From: Acholeplasmataceae bacterium
GTDB lineage: Bacteria > Bacillota_I > Bacilli_A > Acholeplasmatales > Acholeplasmataceae
Reading direction: 5' to 3'
Length of the DNA: 28,016 bases
Assembly (NCBI GenBank): GCA_023264085.1
Contig: JALQTF010000051.1
Location: 1-28,016, forward strand
The notes beneath the pieces were generated by a model that was not told the DNA's origin, did no database searches, and saw only the letters and a list, made by a program, of their open reading frames with translations. This document shows positions 1 to 7,271 of the stretch, piece by piece (positions within the stretch are counted from its first letter, which is position 1; every line of letters begins with the position of its first letter). A program made the position numbers and the translations under genes.

Positions 1-1
1 A

Positions 2-100
2 CTTGGATTTAGACATATCATCATACAATCGAACGATATCTGTGAAGCAATTTTAGAAGCACAAACATTCATTGAGCCGAGGTACCTTAAAAAAATATAA
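2..100 (+). CDS. 3' end of an unidentified protein (partial)
   Basis: One open frame enters from the left edge and ends at TAA 98-100, giving about 32 C-terminal residues (LGFRHIIIQSND... ending in FIEPRYLKKI). It is in the same direction as rpsJ and stops only 18 bp before the -35 box of the S10 promoter. I do not recognise the family: no catalytic motif is visible in so short a tail. It could also be a chance open frame, but the good residue composition and the lack of any other open frame leading up to the promoter favour a real gene end. Confidence 0.5.
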   Translation, partial: LGFRHIIIQSNDICEAILEAQTFIEPRYLKKI

Positions 101-116
101 AAAAGATACACTTTTT
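100..116 (+). terminator. Possible weak AT-rich terminator
   Basis: AAAAAG (100-105) can pair with CTTTTT (111-116) around a 5-nt loop, right after the stop codon of the upstream partial gene and just before the rpsJ promoter. The stem is short and almost all A-T, and its T-run is part of the stem, so termination would be inefficient at best. The placement is right, the structure is weak. Confidence 0.25.
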
Positions 117-118
117 CC

Positions 119-147
119 TTGCAATATCACATTAAGTCATATATAAT
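119..147 (+). promoter_or_regulatory. Promoter of the S10-spc-alpha operon
   Basis: TTGCAA (119-124) and TATAAT (142-147) are separated by exactly 17 bp, matching a housekeeping sigma-70/SigA promoter with a perfect -10 box. Transcription would start near 154, about 127 nt before rpsJ. No comparably good promoter is visible in the following 14 kb, so this is probably the main promoter for all genes from rpsJ to rplQ. Confidence 0.85.
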
Positions 148-153
148 TGAATA

Positions 154-280
154 GCTCGTGAAAAAATACGAGAAGGCTGTGAACTGGAAGGTTGTTGGCA
201 CACGGATAGCCGTTGTCTATGTGCTAAGTTTTTCTGGGGAGCAAGTCTATACAAGATTATAGGCGAAGGGAGCTATTATA
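154..280 (+). ncRNA. Structured 5' leader of the S10 operon (candidate regulatory RNA)
   Basis: This 127-nt untranslated region looks richer in G+C than nearby spacers and contains several pairable segments. CTCGT (155-159) pairs with ACGAG (168-172). GCACA (198-202) pairs with TGTGC (220-224), enclosing a small CGG-ATAG-CCG hairpin (203-212), and is followed by TTTTT at 229-233, like an attenuator. GTCTATA (245-251) pairs with TATAGGC (258-264). The very 5' end GCTC (154-157) can also pair with GAGC (270-273) at the rpsJ ribosome-binding site. S10 operons are often autoregulated through such leaders by a ribosomal protein (L4 in gammaproteobacteria). I do not recognise this as a named leader family; the folding is by eye. 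Confidence 0.55.
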
Positions 281-595
281 ATGGCAAAATCAAAAGACAT
301 CATCAAAATTCGATTAAAAGCATATGATCATCAATTATTAGATGACGCTGCTAAGAAGATTGTTGATAGCGCAATCAGAACAGGCGCTGAGGTACAAGGT
401 CCAATTCCTTTACCAACTGAAAAAGAGATCTTCACAATCTTACGTTCACCACACGTGAACAAAGATTCTCGTGAACAATTTGAACGTCGTACGCACAAAA
501 GACTTATTCAAATTGTGGATCCAAATCCAAAAACAATTAGTGCACTTATGGACATCGATTTACCAAGTGGAATCGATATCGTTCTTAAAAAATAA
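281..595 (+). CDS. rpsJ: 30S ribosomal protein S10 (NusE)
   Basis: Small-subunit head protein, also the NusE partner in transcription antitermination. The 104-residue product has the usual length and signature: IKIRLKAYDHQLLD at the N-terminus, GPIPLPT near residues 40-46, and RTHKRLIQI around 70-78. ATG 281 is preceded by AAGGGAG at 266-272, the same segment that may be occluded by the leader RNA. It is the first gene of the superoperon, as in nearly all bacteria, and is followed by rplC after 15 bp. Identification is certain; nothing in the protein is unusual. Confidence 0.98.
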   Translation: MAKSKDIIKIRLKAYDHQLLDDAAKKIVDSAIRTGAEVQGPIPLPTEKEIFTILRSPHVNKDSREQFERRTHKRLIQIVDPNPKTISALMDIDLPSGIDIVLKK

Positions 596-610
596 TAAAG
601 GAGAAAACAC

Positions 611-1252
611 ATGGCAACAGGAATCTTAGGTAAAAAACTAGGAATGACACAAGTCTTCTCAGAAGATGGACAACTCATTCCAGTCACTGTCGTCGATGTC
701 TCAAACAATGTCGTGTTACAACAAAAAACACAAGAAGTTGATGGATATGTTGCAACACAAATTGGTTATGATGACATACGCGAAAAAGTCAGTAACAAAC
801 CACAGATTGGCCACACGAAAAAGGCTAATACTGCACCTAAGCGCTTCGTAAGAGAAATTCGCTTTGACAACGGCAACGAAAACGAATTATCAAACTTAGC
901 AGTAGGTGACAATGTCAAAGAGGATATCTTTAGTGTTGGTACATTTGTGGATATCACAGGAACTTCCAAAGGGAAAGGTTTTGCAGGGTCTATCAAACGA
1001 CACAATCAAAGCCGTGGACCGATGGCACACGGTTCTAGATATCACAGAGGACCTGGTTCAATGGGTCCAATTAAAGGAAATATGAAAGGTAAAAACTTAC
1101 CTGGTCATATGGGTGCTGAAAAAGTCACCATTCAAAATCTAAAAGTCGTGGATGTAGATAATGAGAATCACTTGTTACTCATCAGTGGTAGCGTTCCAGG
1201 TCCTAAAAATGGATACTTAGTGATACGCTCTGCCATCAAACACGTGAAGTAA
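611..1252 (+). CDS. rplC: 50S ribosomal protein L3
   Basis: Large-subunit protein that binds 23S rRNA early in assembly and extends a loop toward the peptidyl-transferase centre. At 213 residues it is normal in length. GILGKKLGMTQVF at the N-terminus, the central SRYHRGPGSMG loop and the C-terminal LPGHMGAEKVT are diagnostic of L3. AAAGGAG at 597-603 sets the ATG at 611. It lies 15 bp after rpsJ and 10 bp before rplD, so it is translated from the same message. Confidence 0.98.
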   Translation: MATGILGKKLGMTQVFSEDGQLIPVTVVDVSNNVVLQQKTQEVDGYVATQIGYDDIREKVSNKPQIGHTKKANTAPKRFVREIRFDNGNENELSNLAVGDNVKEDIFSVGTFVDITGTSKGKGFAGSIKRHNQSRGPMAHGSRYHRGPGSMGPIKGNMKGKNLPGHMGAEKVTIQNLKVVDVDNENHLLLISGSVPGPKNGYLVIRSAIKHVK

Positions 1253-1262
1253 GGAGGACATC

Positions 1263-1892
1263 ATGCCACAATTAACCGTATTAAGTCAAGCTGGTAAAAC
1301 CGTTGAAAAACTTACATTAAAAGATGAAGTTTTCGGAATTGAACCACATAAACAAGCAATCTTTGATGTCGTCCAAGCACAACGTGCGGCAATGAGACAA
1401 GGGACATCAAAAGCAAAAGACCGTTCTGAAGTATCAGGCGGTGGTCGTAAACCGTGGAGACAAAAAGGAACAGGACGTGCACGTCAAGGGTCTATTCGTT
1501 CTCCACAATGGCGTGGTGGTGGAATCGTATTTGGACCAACACCTAGAAGCTATGCAGTGAAGTTAAACCAAAAAGTAAGACAGCTTGCATTAAGAAGTGC
1601 GCTATCTTACCATCAAAAAAACAACACACTTACAGTGTTAGATCAACTTATTGTTGAAACACCAAAAACAAAAGATTTTAAAACTATGTTAGATGGTTTA
1701 AAAATCAAAGGGAAAGTCTTATTTGTTGCACCATCATTTAATGATAACGAAGTACTTGCAGCAAGAAACATTCCAACAGTTCAATTTTCAACAGCATCAC
1801 ATGTTAGTGTCTACGATATATTAAATGCGAAACATTTAGTATTAACAAAAGATGCTGCACTTGCATTACAGGAGGTATTATCATATGAGTAA
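1263..1892 (+). CDS. rplD: 50S ribosomal protein L4
   Basis: Large-subunit protein whose extended loop lines the constriction of the peptide exit tunnel; in enterobacteria it is also the repressor of the S10 operon. The 209-residue product shows the loop sequence GGGRKPWRQKGTGRARQGS (about residues 60-78) and FGPTPRSYA. An AAGGAGG stretch precedes ATG 1263. The last 8 bp overlap rplW (ATGAGTAA), so the two are probably translationally coupled. If the leader at 154-280 is autoregulatory, L4 is the first candidate ligand, by analogy only. Confidence 0.98.
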   Translation: MPQLTVLSQAGKTVEKLTLKDEVFGIEPHKQAIFDVVQAQRAAMRQGTSKAKDRSEVSGGGRKPWRQKGTGRARQGSIRSPQWRGGGIVFGPTPRSYAVKLNQKVRQLALRSALSYHQKNNTLTVLDQLIVETPKTKDFKTMLDGLKIKGKVLFVAPSFNDNEVLAARNIPTVQFSTASHVSVYDILNAKHLVLTKDAALALQEVLSYE

Positions 1893-2172
1893 ATATCATG
1901 ATATTTTAGTTGCTCCTATCATTACTGAACAAAGTAATAAACTTATTGAAGGTGAAAATAAATACACCTTCAGAGTATTAAGAACAGCAAACAAAGTAGA
2001 AATTAAAAAAGCAGTAGAAACAATTTTTAATGTCAATGTATTGGCTGTGAATACAACCAACGTAAAACCTAAGTTCAAAAGAACAGGTAAATACGAAGGG
2101 TACACACAAGCATACAAAAAAGCAGTTGTCAAACTTGCTGATGGACAAAAAATTGATGCATTTACGGTCTAA
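1885..2172 (+). CDS. rplW: 50S ribosomal protein L23
   Basis: Large-subunit protein at the mouth of the exit tunnel, docking site for trigger factor and the signal recognition particle. The start is ATG 1885: it follows GGAGG inside rplD and yields MSKYHDILVAPIITEQS, the classical N-terminus. A longer in-frame reading from 1852 would add eleven unrelated residues and has no ribosome-binding site. The product is 95 residues, with YTFRVLRTANKVEIKKAVE as the conserved core. It overlaps rplD by 8 bp and precedes rplB by 11 bp. Confidence 0.97.
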   Translation: MSKYHDILVAPIITEQSNKLIEGENKYTFRVLRTANKVEIKKAVETIFNVNVLAVNTTNVKPKFKRTGKYEGYTQAYKKAVVKLADGQKIDAFTV

Positions 2173-2183
2173 GGAGGAAACAT

Positions 2184-3014
2184 ATGCCAATTAAAACATA
2201 TAAACCCGTCACGAACGGCCGTCGTAATATGACATCATTAACATACGAAGAAATTACGACTTCAACACCTGAAAAATCGTTAGTCAAAACGATTTCAAAA
2301 ACAGGTGGACGTAATAACCAAGGAAAAATCACGGTACGCCACATTGGTGGTGGTGCAAAACGTAAATACCGTTTAATTGATTTCAAAAGAAATAAAGACA
2401 ACATTCCTGCAACAATTAAAACCATTGAATACGATCCAAACAGAAGTGCAAATATCGCATTGCTATCATATGCAGATGGTGAAAAGCGTTATGTTCTTGC
2501 TGCTAAAGGATTCGAAGTAGGATTACAAGTCGTATCAGGAGAACACGTGGACATCAAAGTGGGAAATGCATTGCCACTTATGAATATCCCAGTGGGTACT
2601 GTTGTTCATAACATTGAACTTCACCCAGGTAAAGGTGGACAAATTGCACGTAGTGCTGGATCATCTGCTCAAATTCTTGGACGTGAAGAAAAATACGTAC
2701 TCTTAAGATTACAATCTGGTGAAGTACGTAAGATTTTAGGAACATGCCGTGCAACCATCGGTGAAGTTGGAAATGAATCATGGGAACTTGTCAATATCGG
2801 TAAAGCTGGTAGAACAAGACACATGGGAGTCAAGCCAACTGTACGTGGATCGGTCATGAACCCGAACGATCACCCACATGGTGGTGGTGAAGGTCGTGCA
2901 CCAATTGGACGTAAATCACCAATGACACCTTGGGGTAAAAAAGCACGTGGTGTTAAAACAAGAGATCATAAGAAAGCGTCAAACGATCTTATCGTTCGTC
3001 GTCGTTCTAACTAG
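2184..3014 (+). CDS. rplB: 50S ribosomal protein L2
   Basis: Primary 23S rRNA binder required for subunit association and close to the peptidyl-transferase centre. The protein has 276 residues, the standard bacterial length. Conserved segments include GGRNNQGKITVRHIGGG (41-57), the OB/SH3 region with IEYDPNRSANIALL (81-94), and MNPNDHPHGGGEGR (225-238). That last segment includes His230, corresponding to the functionally important histidine of bacterial L2. A strong AAGGAGG sits just before ATG 2184. It is followed by rpsS after 11 bp. Confidence 0.98.
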   Translation: MPIKTYKPVTNGRRNMTSLTYEEITTSTPEKSLVKTISKTGGRNNQGKITVRHIGGGAKRKYRLIDFKRNKDNIPATIKTIEYDPNRSANIALLSYADGEKRYVLAAKGFEVGLQVVSGEHVDIKVGNALPLMNIPVGTVVHNIELHPGKGGQIARSAGSSAQILGREEKYVLLRLQSGEVRKILGTCRATIGEVGNESWELVNIGKAGRTRHMGVKPTVRGSVMNPNDHPHGGGEGRAPIGRKSPMTPWGKKARGVKTRDHKKASNDLIVRRRSN

Positions 3015-3025
3015 GAGGATCATAT

Positions 3026-3304
3026 ATGGGACGTTCACTTAAAAAAGGACCATTTTGTGACAGTCACTTAATGGAAAAAGTTAAGAAACAAAATACTCAA
3101 AATGAAAAACGTGTGATCCAAACCTGGTCACGACGTTCAACCATTTTCCCAGAATTTATCGGACATACAATTGCTGTTTATAACGGTAAAGAACACGTAC
3201 CTGTTTATATCACAGAAGACATGGTCGGTCATAAACTTGGTGAATTTGCACCAACGAGAACTTACCGTGGACATGATAAAGCAGATAAAAAAGCGGGCAA
3301 GTAA
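3026..3304 (+). CDS. rpsS: 30S ribosomal protein S19
   Basis: Small-subunit head protein that forms a complex with S13 and contacts tRNA at the A site. The 92-residue product begins GRSLKKGPFCDSHLMEKV and contains STIFPEFIGHTIAVYNG and GEFAPTRTYRGH, all hallmarks of S19. AGGAGG lies eight bases ahead of ATG 3026. It sits between rplB and rplV, its invariant position in the S10 operon. Confidence 0.98.
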   Translation: MGRSLKKGPFCDSHLMEKVKKQNTQNEKRVIQTWSRRSTIFPEFIGHTIAVYNGKEHVPVYITEDMVGHKLGEFAPTRTYRGHDKADKKAGK

Positions 3305-3317
3305 GGAAGGTAACTCA

Positions 3318-3647
3318 ATGAAAGCACATGCAAAAACAGTACGCGTGACTCCTCGTAAGGCACGCCTTGTCATCGATTTAATTCGCGGAAAAAATATCAA
3401 AGAAGCACAAGCAATCTTAATGTTTACACCAAGAGCAGCAAGCCCAATCATATTAAAAGTATTAAACAGTGCGATTGCGAATGCAGAAAATAACAATAAT
3501 GCATCTGTTGATAAGCTTTATGTAAAAGAAGCGTATGTCAACGAAGGTGTAAGACTTAAAAGATTATTACCACGTGCAAAAGGACGTGGCGATATCATTC
3601 AAAAACGTACGAGCCACATTACAGTGGTCGTGGCAGAAAGAGAGTAG
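3318..3647 (+). CDS. rplV: 50S ribosomal protein L22
   Basis: Large-subunit protein whose beta-hairpin reaches into the exit tunnel opposite L4. ATG 3318 is chosen because it follows GGAAGG and gives the standard start MKAHAKTVRVTPRKARLV. The same frame is open upstream through rpsS but that extension is out of family. The product is 109 residues; the tunnel hairpin corresponds to VNEGVRLKRLLPRAKGRG and the end to SHITVVVAERE. It is 13 bp after rpsS and 7 bp before rpsC. Confidence 0.97.
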   Translation: MKAHAKTVRVTPRKARLVIDLIRGKNIKEAQAILMFTPRAASPIILKVLNSAIANAENNNNASVDKLYVKEAYVNEGVRLKRLLPRAKGRGDIIQKRTSHITVVVAERE

Positions 3648-3654
3648 GTAGCAG

Positions 3655-4416
3655 ATGGGACAAAAAGTAAATCCAGTCGGAATGCGCGTTGGTATCATCC
3701 GCGGTTGGGAATCTAAATGGTATGCTCAAAAAACAGATGTACCTGCACTTATTAAAGAAGACAATGTCATTCGTACATATTTAAATAAAGTTTATAAAAA
3801 AGCAGCAATCTCGAATATTCAAATCGAACGCTTAAAAGGACGTGGCGGTGCAGATCGTGTAAAAATTACATTACATACTGCAAAACCAGGGGTTGTCTTT
3901 GGACGTGAAGCTGAAACAAAAAACAAAGTGGTTGCACAACTAAATAAACTTGTTAAAAAAGAAGTTGTGTTTAATGTGGTCGAAGTAAGACGTCCAGAAC
4001 GTGTTGCAACACTCATTGCACAATCGATTGCTGAACAATTAGAAAACCGTGCATCATTTAGACGTGCACAAAAAATGGCCATTTCACGTGCATTTAAAGC
4101 AGGCGCTAAAGGTGTACGTACACTTGTATCGGGCCGTTTAGGTGGTGCTGAAATGGCACGTAGTGAAGGGTACTCAGAAGGACAAGTGCCATTACATACA
4201 TTACGTGCAGACATCGATTATGCGGTTGCTGAAGCAAATACAACGTATGGTATTTTAGGGGTTAAAGTTTGGGTATACAACGGTGAAGTCTTACCAGGAC
4301 AAACGCGTGAAGAATTACACAAACGTCAAGACGAAAAAGCAAAAAGAGATTTTCCACCTAGAAAAAAACGTCCGCAAAGACCACGTCAACCTCAAAATAA
4401 AGGGGGCAATGAATAA
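3655..4416 (+). CDS. rpsC: 30S ribosomal protein S3
   Basis: Small-subunit head protein at the mRNA entry tunnel, contributing to helicase activity and to binding of S10 and S14. The protein has 253 residues: MGQKVNPVGMRVGIIRGWES at the start, a KH RNA-binding domain (about 45-110), and a C-terminal S3 domain with GRLGGAEMARSE and LRADIDYA. The C-terminus adds a Lys/Arg/Pro-rich tail (about 225-253), longer than in E. coli but common in Gram-positive S3. The Shine-Dalgarno before ATG 3655 is weak (GTAGGTAG). Its last codons carry the GGGGG ribosome-binding site of rplP. Confidence 0.98.
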   Translation: MGQKVNPVGMRVGIIRGWESKWYAQKTDVPALIKEDNVIRTYLNKVYKKAAISNIQIERLKGRGGADRVKITLHTAKPGVVFGREAETKNKVVAQLNKLVKKEVVFNVVEVRRPERVATLIAQSIAEQLENRASFRRAQKMAISRAFKAGAKGVRTLVSGRLGGAEMARSEGYSEGQVPLHTLRADIDYAVAEANTTYGILGVKVWVYNGEVLPGQTREELHKRQDEKAKRDFPPRKKRPQRPRQPQNKGGNE

Positions 4417-4418
4417 TT

Positions 4419-4832
4419 ATGTTAATGCCTAAAAGAACAAAATTTCGTCGTCCACATCGTGTCAGTTATGAAGGTCAAGCAAAAAATTCAAATATCACCA
4501 ATGGAGATTTTGGACTTATCGCTTTAGAAGGTGCATGGATCACCAACCGTCAAATTGAAGCAGCACGTATTGCGATGACACGTTACATGAAACGTTTAGG
4601 GAAAGTATGGATCAACATTTTCCCACATTTAGCAAAAACTAAAAAACCACTTGAAGTGCGTATGGGTTCCGGTAAAGGTGCACCAGATCACTGGGTGGCA
4701 GTTGTCAAAAAAGGTCGTGTGATGTTTGAAATCAATGGTGTTTCTGAAGCGATTGCTAGAGAAGCATTACGATTGGCATCCCACAAATTACCAATCAAAA
4801 CTAAAATCGTCAAAAGAGGTGACCAAGCATGA
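4419..4832 (+). CDS. rplP: 50S ribosomal protein L16
   Basis: Large-subunit protein contacting A-site tRNA and needed for maturation of the peptidyl-transferase centre. The 137-residue product starts MLMPKRTKFRRPHR, and contains GAWITNRQIEAARIAMTR and the loop MGSGKGAPDHWVAVV, the functional arginine/glycine-rich region. It begins 2 bp after rpsC with its ribosome-binding site inside that gene. It ends in an ATGA overlap with rpmC (4829-4832), implying coupled translation. Confidence 0.98.
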   Translation: MLMPKRTKFRRPHRVSYEGQAKNSNITNGDFGLIALEGAWITNRQIEAARIAMTRYMKRLGKVWINIFPHLAKTKKPLEVRMGSGKGAPDHWVAVVKKGRVMFEINGVSEAIAREALRLASHKLPIKTKIVKRGDQA

Positions 4833-5017
4833 AAGCCTCAGAAATAAGAAAAATTAATAATACCGATCTTGAAAAACGTATCGGAGAGTTAAAGACTGAA
4901 CTCTTTAATTTACGTTTTCAAGCAGCTGTCGGTCAATTAGAAAATACAGCACGTATTAAAGAAGTGAAACGTATGATTGCTCAAATGAAAACAATCATCG
5001 GCGAACGCGTAGAATAG
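4829..5017 (+). CDS. rpmC: 50S ribosomal protein L29
   Basis: Small two-helix protein near the exit tunnel that helps dock trigger factor and SRP together with L23. The 62-residue product, MKASEIRKINNTDLEKRIGE..., has the coiled-coil-like helical pattern and the core LKTELFNLRFQAAVGQLENT typical of L29. Its ATG overlaps the rplP stop by 4 bp, with AGAGGTGA upstream serving as ribosome-binding site. It is followed by rpsQ after 9 bp. Confidence 0.97.
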   Translation: MKASEIRKINNTDLEKRIGELKTELFNLRFQAAVGQLENTARIKEVKRMIAQMKTIIGERVE

Positions 5018-5026
5018 GAGGAGACC

Positions 5027-5287
5027 ATGGAACGTCAAACTAGAAAAGTCTATACTGGTGTTGTGACATCAAATAAAATGGATAAAACCATTACAGTCAA
5101 TGTTGATACATATAAAAAGTCGCCTCTTTATGGAAAGCGCGTGCGTGTATCAAAAAAATTCCACGTCCATGATGAAGAAGGACTTGCAGGTATTGGTGAT
5201 ACGGTTTCTATTATGGAAACACGTCCATTATCTAAAACGAAACGATTCCGTTTAGTTAAAGTTCTTCAAAAATCGGACTTAGTGTAA
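5027..5287 (+). CDS. rpsQ: 30S ribosomal protein S17
   Basis: Primary 16S rRNA-binding OB-fold protein of the small-subunit body. The 86-residue product contains GVVTSNKMDKTITVNVD, a KKFHVHDE segment and the motif IMETRPLSKTKRFRLV, which together define S17. AGGAGG precedes ATG 5027 by the usual distance. It is the last gene of the S10 section in the classical nomenclature; rplN follows after 10 bp with no promoter or terminator between, so the S10 and spc sections are one transcript here. Confidence 0.98.
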   Translation: MERQTRKVYTGVVTSNKMDKTITVNVDTYKKSPLYGKRVRVSKKFHVHDEEGLAGIGDTVSIMETRPLSKTKRFRLVKVLQKSDLV

Positions 5288-5297
5288 GGAGTCCTAT

Positions 5298-5666
5298 ATG
5301 ATACAACAAGAATCAAGATTACTCGTTGCTGATAATTCAGGTGCAAAAGAAGTACTAGTAATTAAAGTACTCGGTGGTACAAGACGTCGTTATGCAAACA
5401 TTGGCGATATTGTTACTGTTACTGTTAAAAAAGCACAACCAGCAGGCGTTGTAAAAAAAGGTGATGTAGTTAAGGCTGTCATCGTTAGAACAAAACAAGG
5501 ATTACGTCGTAAAGATGGATCACTGATTAAATTTGATGAAAATGCAGCGGTCATTATCAAAGAAGACTTAAATCCAAGAGGGACACGTATATTCGGTCCA
5601 GTAGCAAGAGAATTAAGAGATAAAAACTTTATGAAAATTGTATCTCTTGCTCCAGAAGTATTATAA
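5298..5666 (+). CDS. rplN: 50S ribosomal protein L14
   Basis: Large-subunit protein at the intersubunit bridge region, a contact of RsfS in other bacteria. The 122-residue product has the family's exact length and the motifs MIQQESRLLVADNSGAKEV, VKKGDVVKAVIVRT and NPRGTRIFGPVARELR. The AAGGAG before ATG 5298 is good. It opens the spc section and is followed by rplX after 9 bp. Confidence 0.98.
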   Translation: MIQQESRLLVADNSGAKEVLVIKVLGGTRRRYANIGDIVTVTVKKAQPAGVVKKGDVVKAVIVRTKQGLRRKDGSLIKFDENAAVIIKEDLNPRGTRIFGPVARELRDKNFMKIVSLAPEVL

Positions 5667-5675
5667 GGAGGTTCG

Positions 5676-6020
5676 ATGATGCAAATTAAAGCAGGCGACA
5701 CAGTCGCAGTCATTGCCGGTGCAAATCAATTTACAACGGATAAAAAAGGTGTAAAAACAAGAACAACCGGTCGTGTCATCAAAGTATTTCCTAGAACAAA
5801 TCGTGTACTCGTTGAAGGTGTTAATATTGTAAAAAAACATCAACGTCCAAAACAACAAAATGATAAAGGTGGCATTTTAGAAGTAGAAGCACCAATTCAT
5901 GCATCAAATGTTGCAATATTAGACCCTAAAACAAATGAACCTACACGTGTATATGTCAAAGTTGTTGACGGAAAGAAAGTGCGTTTCTCAAGAAAATCAG
6001 ATTCGCAACTGGATAAGTGA
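5676..6020 (+). CDS. rplX: 50S ribosomal protein L24
   Basis: Assembly-initiator protein that binds 23S rRNA domain I near the tunnel exit. The 114-residue product contains a KOW motif at the N-terminus (IKAGDTVAVIAGAN... TGRVIKVFP) and the conserved EAPIHASNVAILD. Two adjacent ATG codons (5676 and 5679) are possible starts; both lie downstream of AAGGAGG at 5665-5671. The first is given here, the second fits MQIKAGD equally well. It is followed by rplE after 9 bp. Confidence 0.97.
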   Translation: MMQIKAGDTVAVIAGANQFTTDKKGVKTRTTGRVIKVFPRTNRVLVEGVNIVKKHQRPKQQNDKGGILEVEAPIHASNVAILDPKTNEPTRVYVKVVDGKKVRFSRKSDSQLDK

Positions 6021-6029
6021 GGGTAACAT

Positions 6030-6569
6030 ATGCAAACAATTAAACAACGTTATTTAGATAATATTAAACCTGAACTTATGAAAGCTTTCTCATATGACTC
6101 AGTCATGGAAGTACCAAAAGTAGAAAAAATTGTTGTCAATATGGGTGTTGGTGATGCTGTATTTAATTCAAAAGCATTGGATGATGCTGTAGAAGAATTA
6201 CAAGCACTCACAGGACAAAAACCAGTGATCACAAAAGCTAAAAAATCAATTTCTAACTTTAAACTACGTGAAGGCATGCCAATTGGGGCAAAAGTAACTT
6301 TACGTGGTGACAAAATGTATTACTTCTTAGAAAAATTGATTGCGATTGCACTCCCACGTGTTCGTGACTTCAGAGGAATTTCAAAAGATGCCTTTGATGG
6401 TCGTGGAAATTACACAGTTGGTGTAAAAGAACAAATCATTTTCCCAGAAGTAAACTTAGATAAAGTGAAAAAAATTCGCGGTATGGACATTGTTATTGTC
6501 ACAACTGCAAAAACAGACCAAGAAGGTCGTGCCTTACTCGAAGCATTCGGCATGCCGTTTAAAAAGTAG
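6030..6569 (+). CDS. rplE: 50S ribosomal protein L5
   Basis: 5S rRNA-binding protein of the central protuberance, contacting P-site tRNA and S13. The 179-residue product shows VPKVEKIVVNMGVGDA, the LTGQKPVITKAKKSISNFKLR segment and PRVRDFRGISKDAFDGRGNY, all highly conserved in L5. It ends EAFGMPFKK, as most bacterial L5 do. It lies between rplX and rpsN with 9-bp spacers on each side. Confidence 0.98.
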   Translation: MQTIKQRYLDNIKPELMKAFSYDSVMEVPKVEKIVVNMGVGDAVFNSKALDDAVEELQALTGQKPVITKAKKSISNFKLREGMPIGAKVTLRGDKMYYFLEKLIAIALPRVRDFRGISKDAFDGRGNYTVGVKEQIIFPEVNLDKVKKIRGMDIVIVTTAKTDQEGRALLEAFGMPFKK

Positions 6570-6578
6570 GAGGATATC

Positions 6579-6848
6579 ATGGCTAAAAAATCAAAAATAG
6601 TAAAAAATGAAAAACGTCTTGAAATCGTTCTACGTTATCAAGACAAAGTGCGTGAACTTCGTGCAAAAGGTGATTATGAAGGATTATCAAAATTACCACG
6701 TAATGCAAGTGCAACACGTTTAAGAAACCGTGACTCGATCGATGGTCGTCCACGCGGTTATATGAGAAAGTTCGGCTTATCGCGTATTAAGTTTAGAGAC
6801 TTAGCACACAAAGGTGAACTCCCAGGCGTCAAAAAGGCGAGCTGGTAA
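6579..6848 (+). CDS. rpsN: 30S ribosomal protein S14, zinc-independent (C-minus) type
   Basis: Small-subunit head protein near the A site. The 89-residue product starts MAKKSKIVKNEKR, has LPRNASATRLRNRDSIDGRPRGY and ends LPGVKKASW. It has no cysteine at all, so it is the long C-minus form. Many Firmicutes carry the 61-residue Cys4 zinc form at this operon position and keep the long form elsewhere under zinc control (the B. subtilis pattern). Here the zinc-free form sits directly in the spc section between rplE and rpsH with a normal AGGAGG site, so it is expected to be constitutive. Confidence 0.97.
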   Translation: MAKKSKIVKNEKRLEIVLRYQDKVRELRAKGDYEGLSKLPRNASATRLRNRDSIDGRPRGYMRKFGLSRIKFRDLAHKGELPGVKKASW

Positions 6849-6863
6849 GAAGGAGGAAATATC

Positions 6864-7262
6864 ATGGGTATGACTGATCCAATTGCAGATATGCTGACAC
6901 GTATCCGCAACGCTAATAGAATGCGTCATGAAAAAGTTGAAATTCCAGCTTCTCGTACAAAAACAGATATTTTATCTGTCTTAAAACAAGAAGGATTTAT
7001 TGTTGATTATCAACTTGTCAAATCTGGTCCACAAGGTAAACTTGTGGTTACATTAAAATATACACCAGGTAAAGAACGCGTCATCAAAGGACTTAAAAGG
7101 ATATCGAAACCCGGCCTTCGCGTCTATGTTCAACACAATGATTTACCTCGTGTGTTAAATGGACTTGGGATTGCGATTGTATCGACATCAAAAGGTGTGC
7201 TTACAGATCGTGATGCAAGAGAAGCTAATGTCGGTGGCGAGTTAATCGCCTATGTTTGGTAG
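6864..7262 (+). CDS. rpsH: 30S ribosomal protein S8
   Basis: Primary 16S rRNA-binding protein of the platform; in E. coli it is also the translational repressor of the spc operon. The 132-residue product begins MGMTDPIADMLTRIRNANR, contains RISKPGLRVYV and ends with the conserved STSKGVLTDRDAREANVGGE and AYVW. An in-frame ATG at 6870 is an alternative start, but AGAAGGAGG is better spaced for 6864. The spacer to rplF is 9 bp. Confidence 0.98.
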   Translation: MGMTDPIADMLTRIRNANRMRHEKVEIPASRTKTDILSVLKQEGFIVDYQLVKSGPQGKLVVTLKYTPGKERVIKGLKRISKPGLRVYVQHNDLPRVLNGLGIAIVSTSKGVLTDRDAREANVGGELIAYVW

Positions 7263-7271
7263 GAGGGTAAT

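Noticed and set aside
158..262. A 34-codon open frame from GTG 158 to TAG 260 inside the S10 leader
   Set aside because: It would start about 4 nt after the predicted transcription start with no ribosome-binding site, and the region is better explained as structured RNA. Kept only as a remote possibility of a leader peptide.
276..281. TATAAT immediately upstream of the rpsJ start codon
   Set aside because: It overlaps the start codon, so it could not drive a translatable rpsJ message; it is the AT-rich spacer after the ribosome-binding site.
3137..3496. Minus-strand 119-residue open frame across rpsS and rplV
   Set aside because: It lies fully over two certain ribosomal genes, has no ribosome-binding site or family resemblance, and is a shadow frame. 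The same holds for the other antisense frames over the ribosomal operon.
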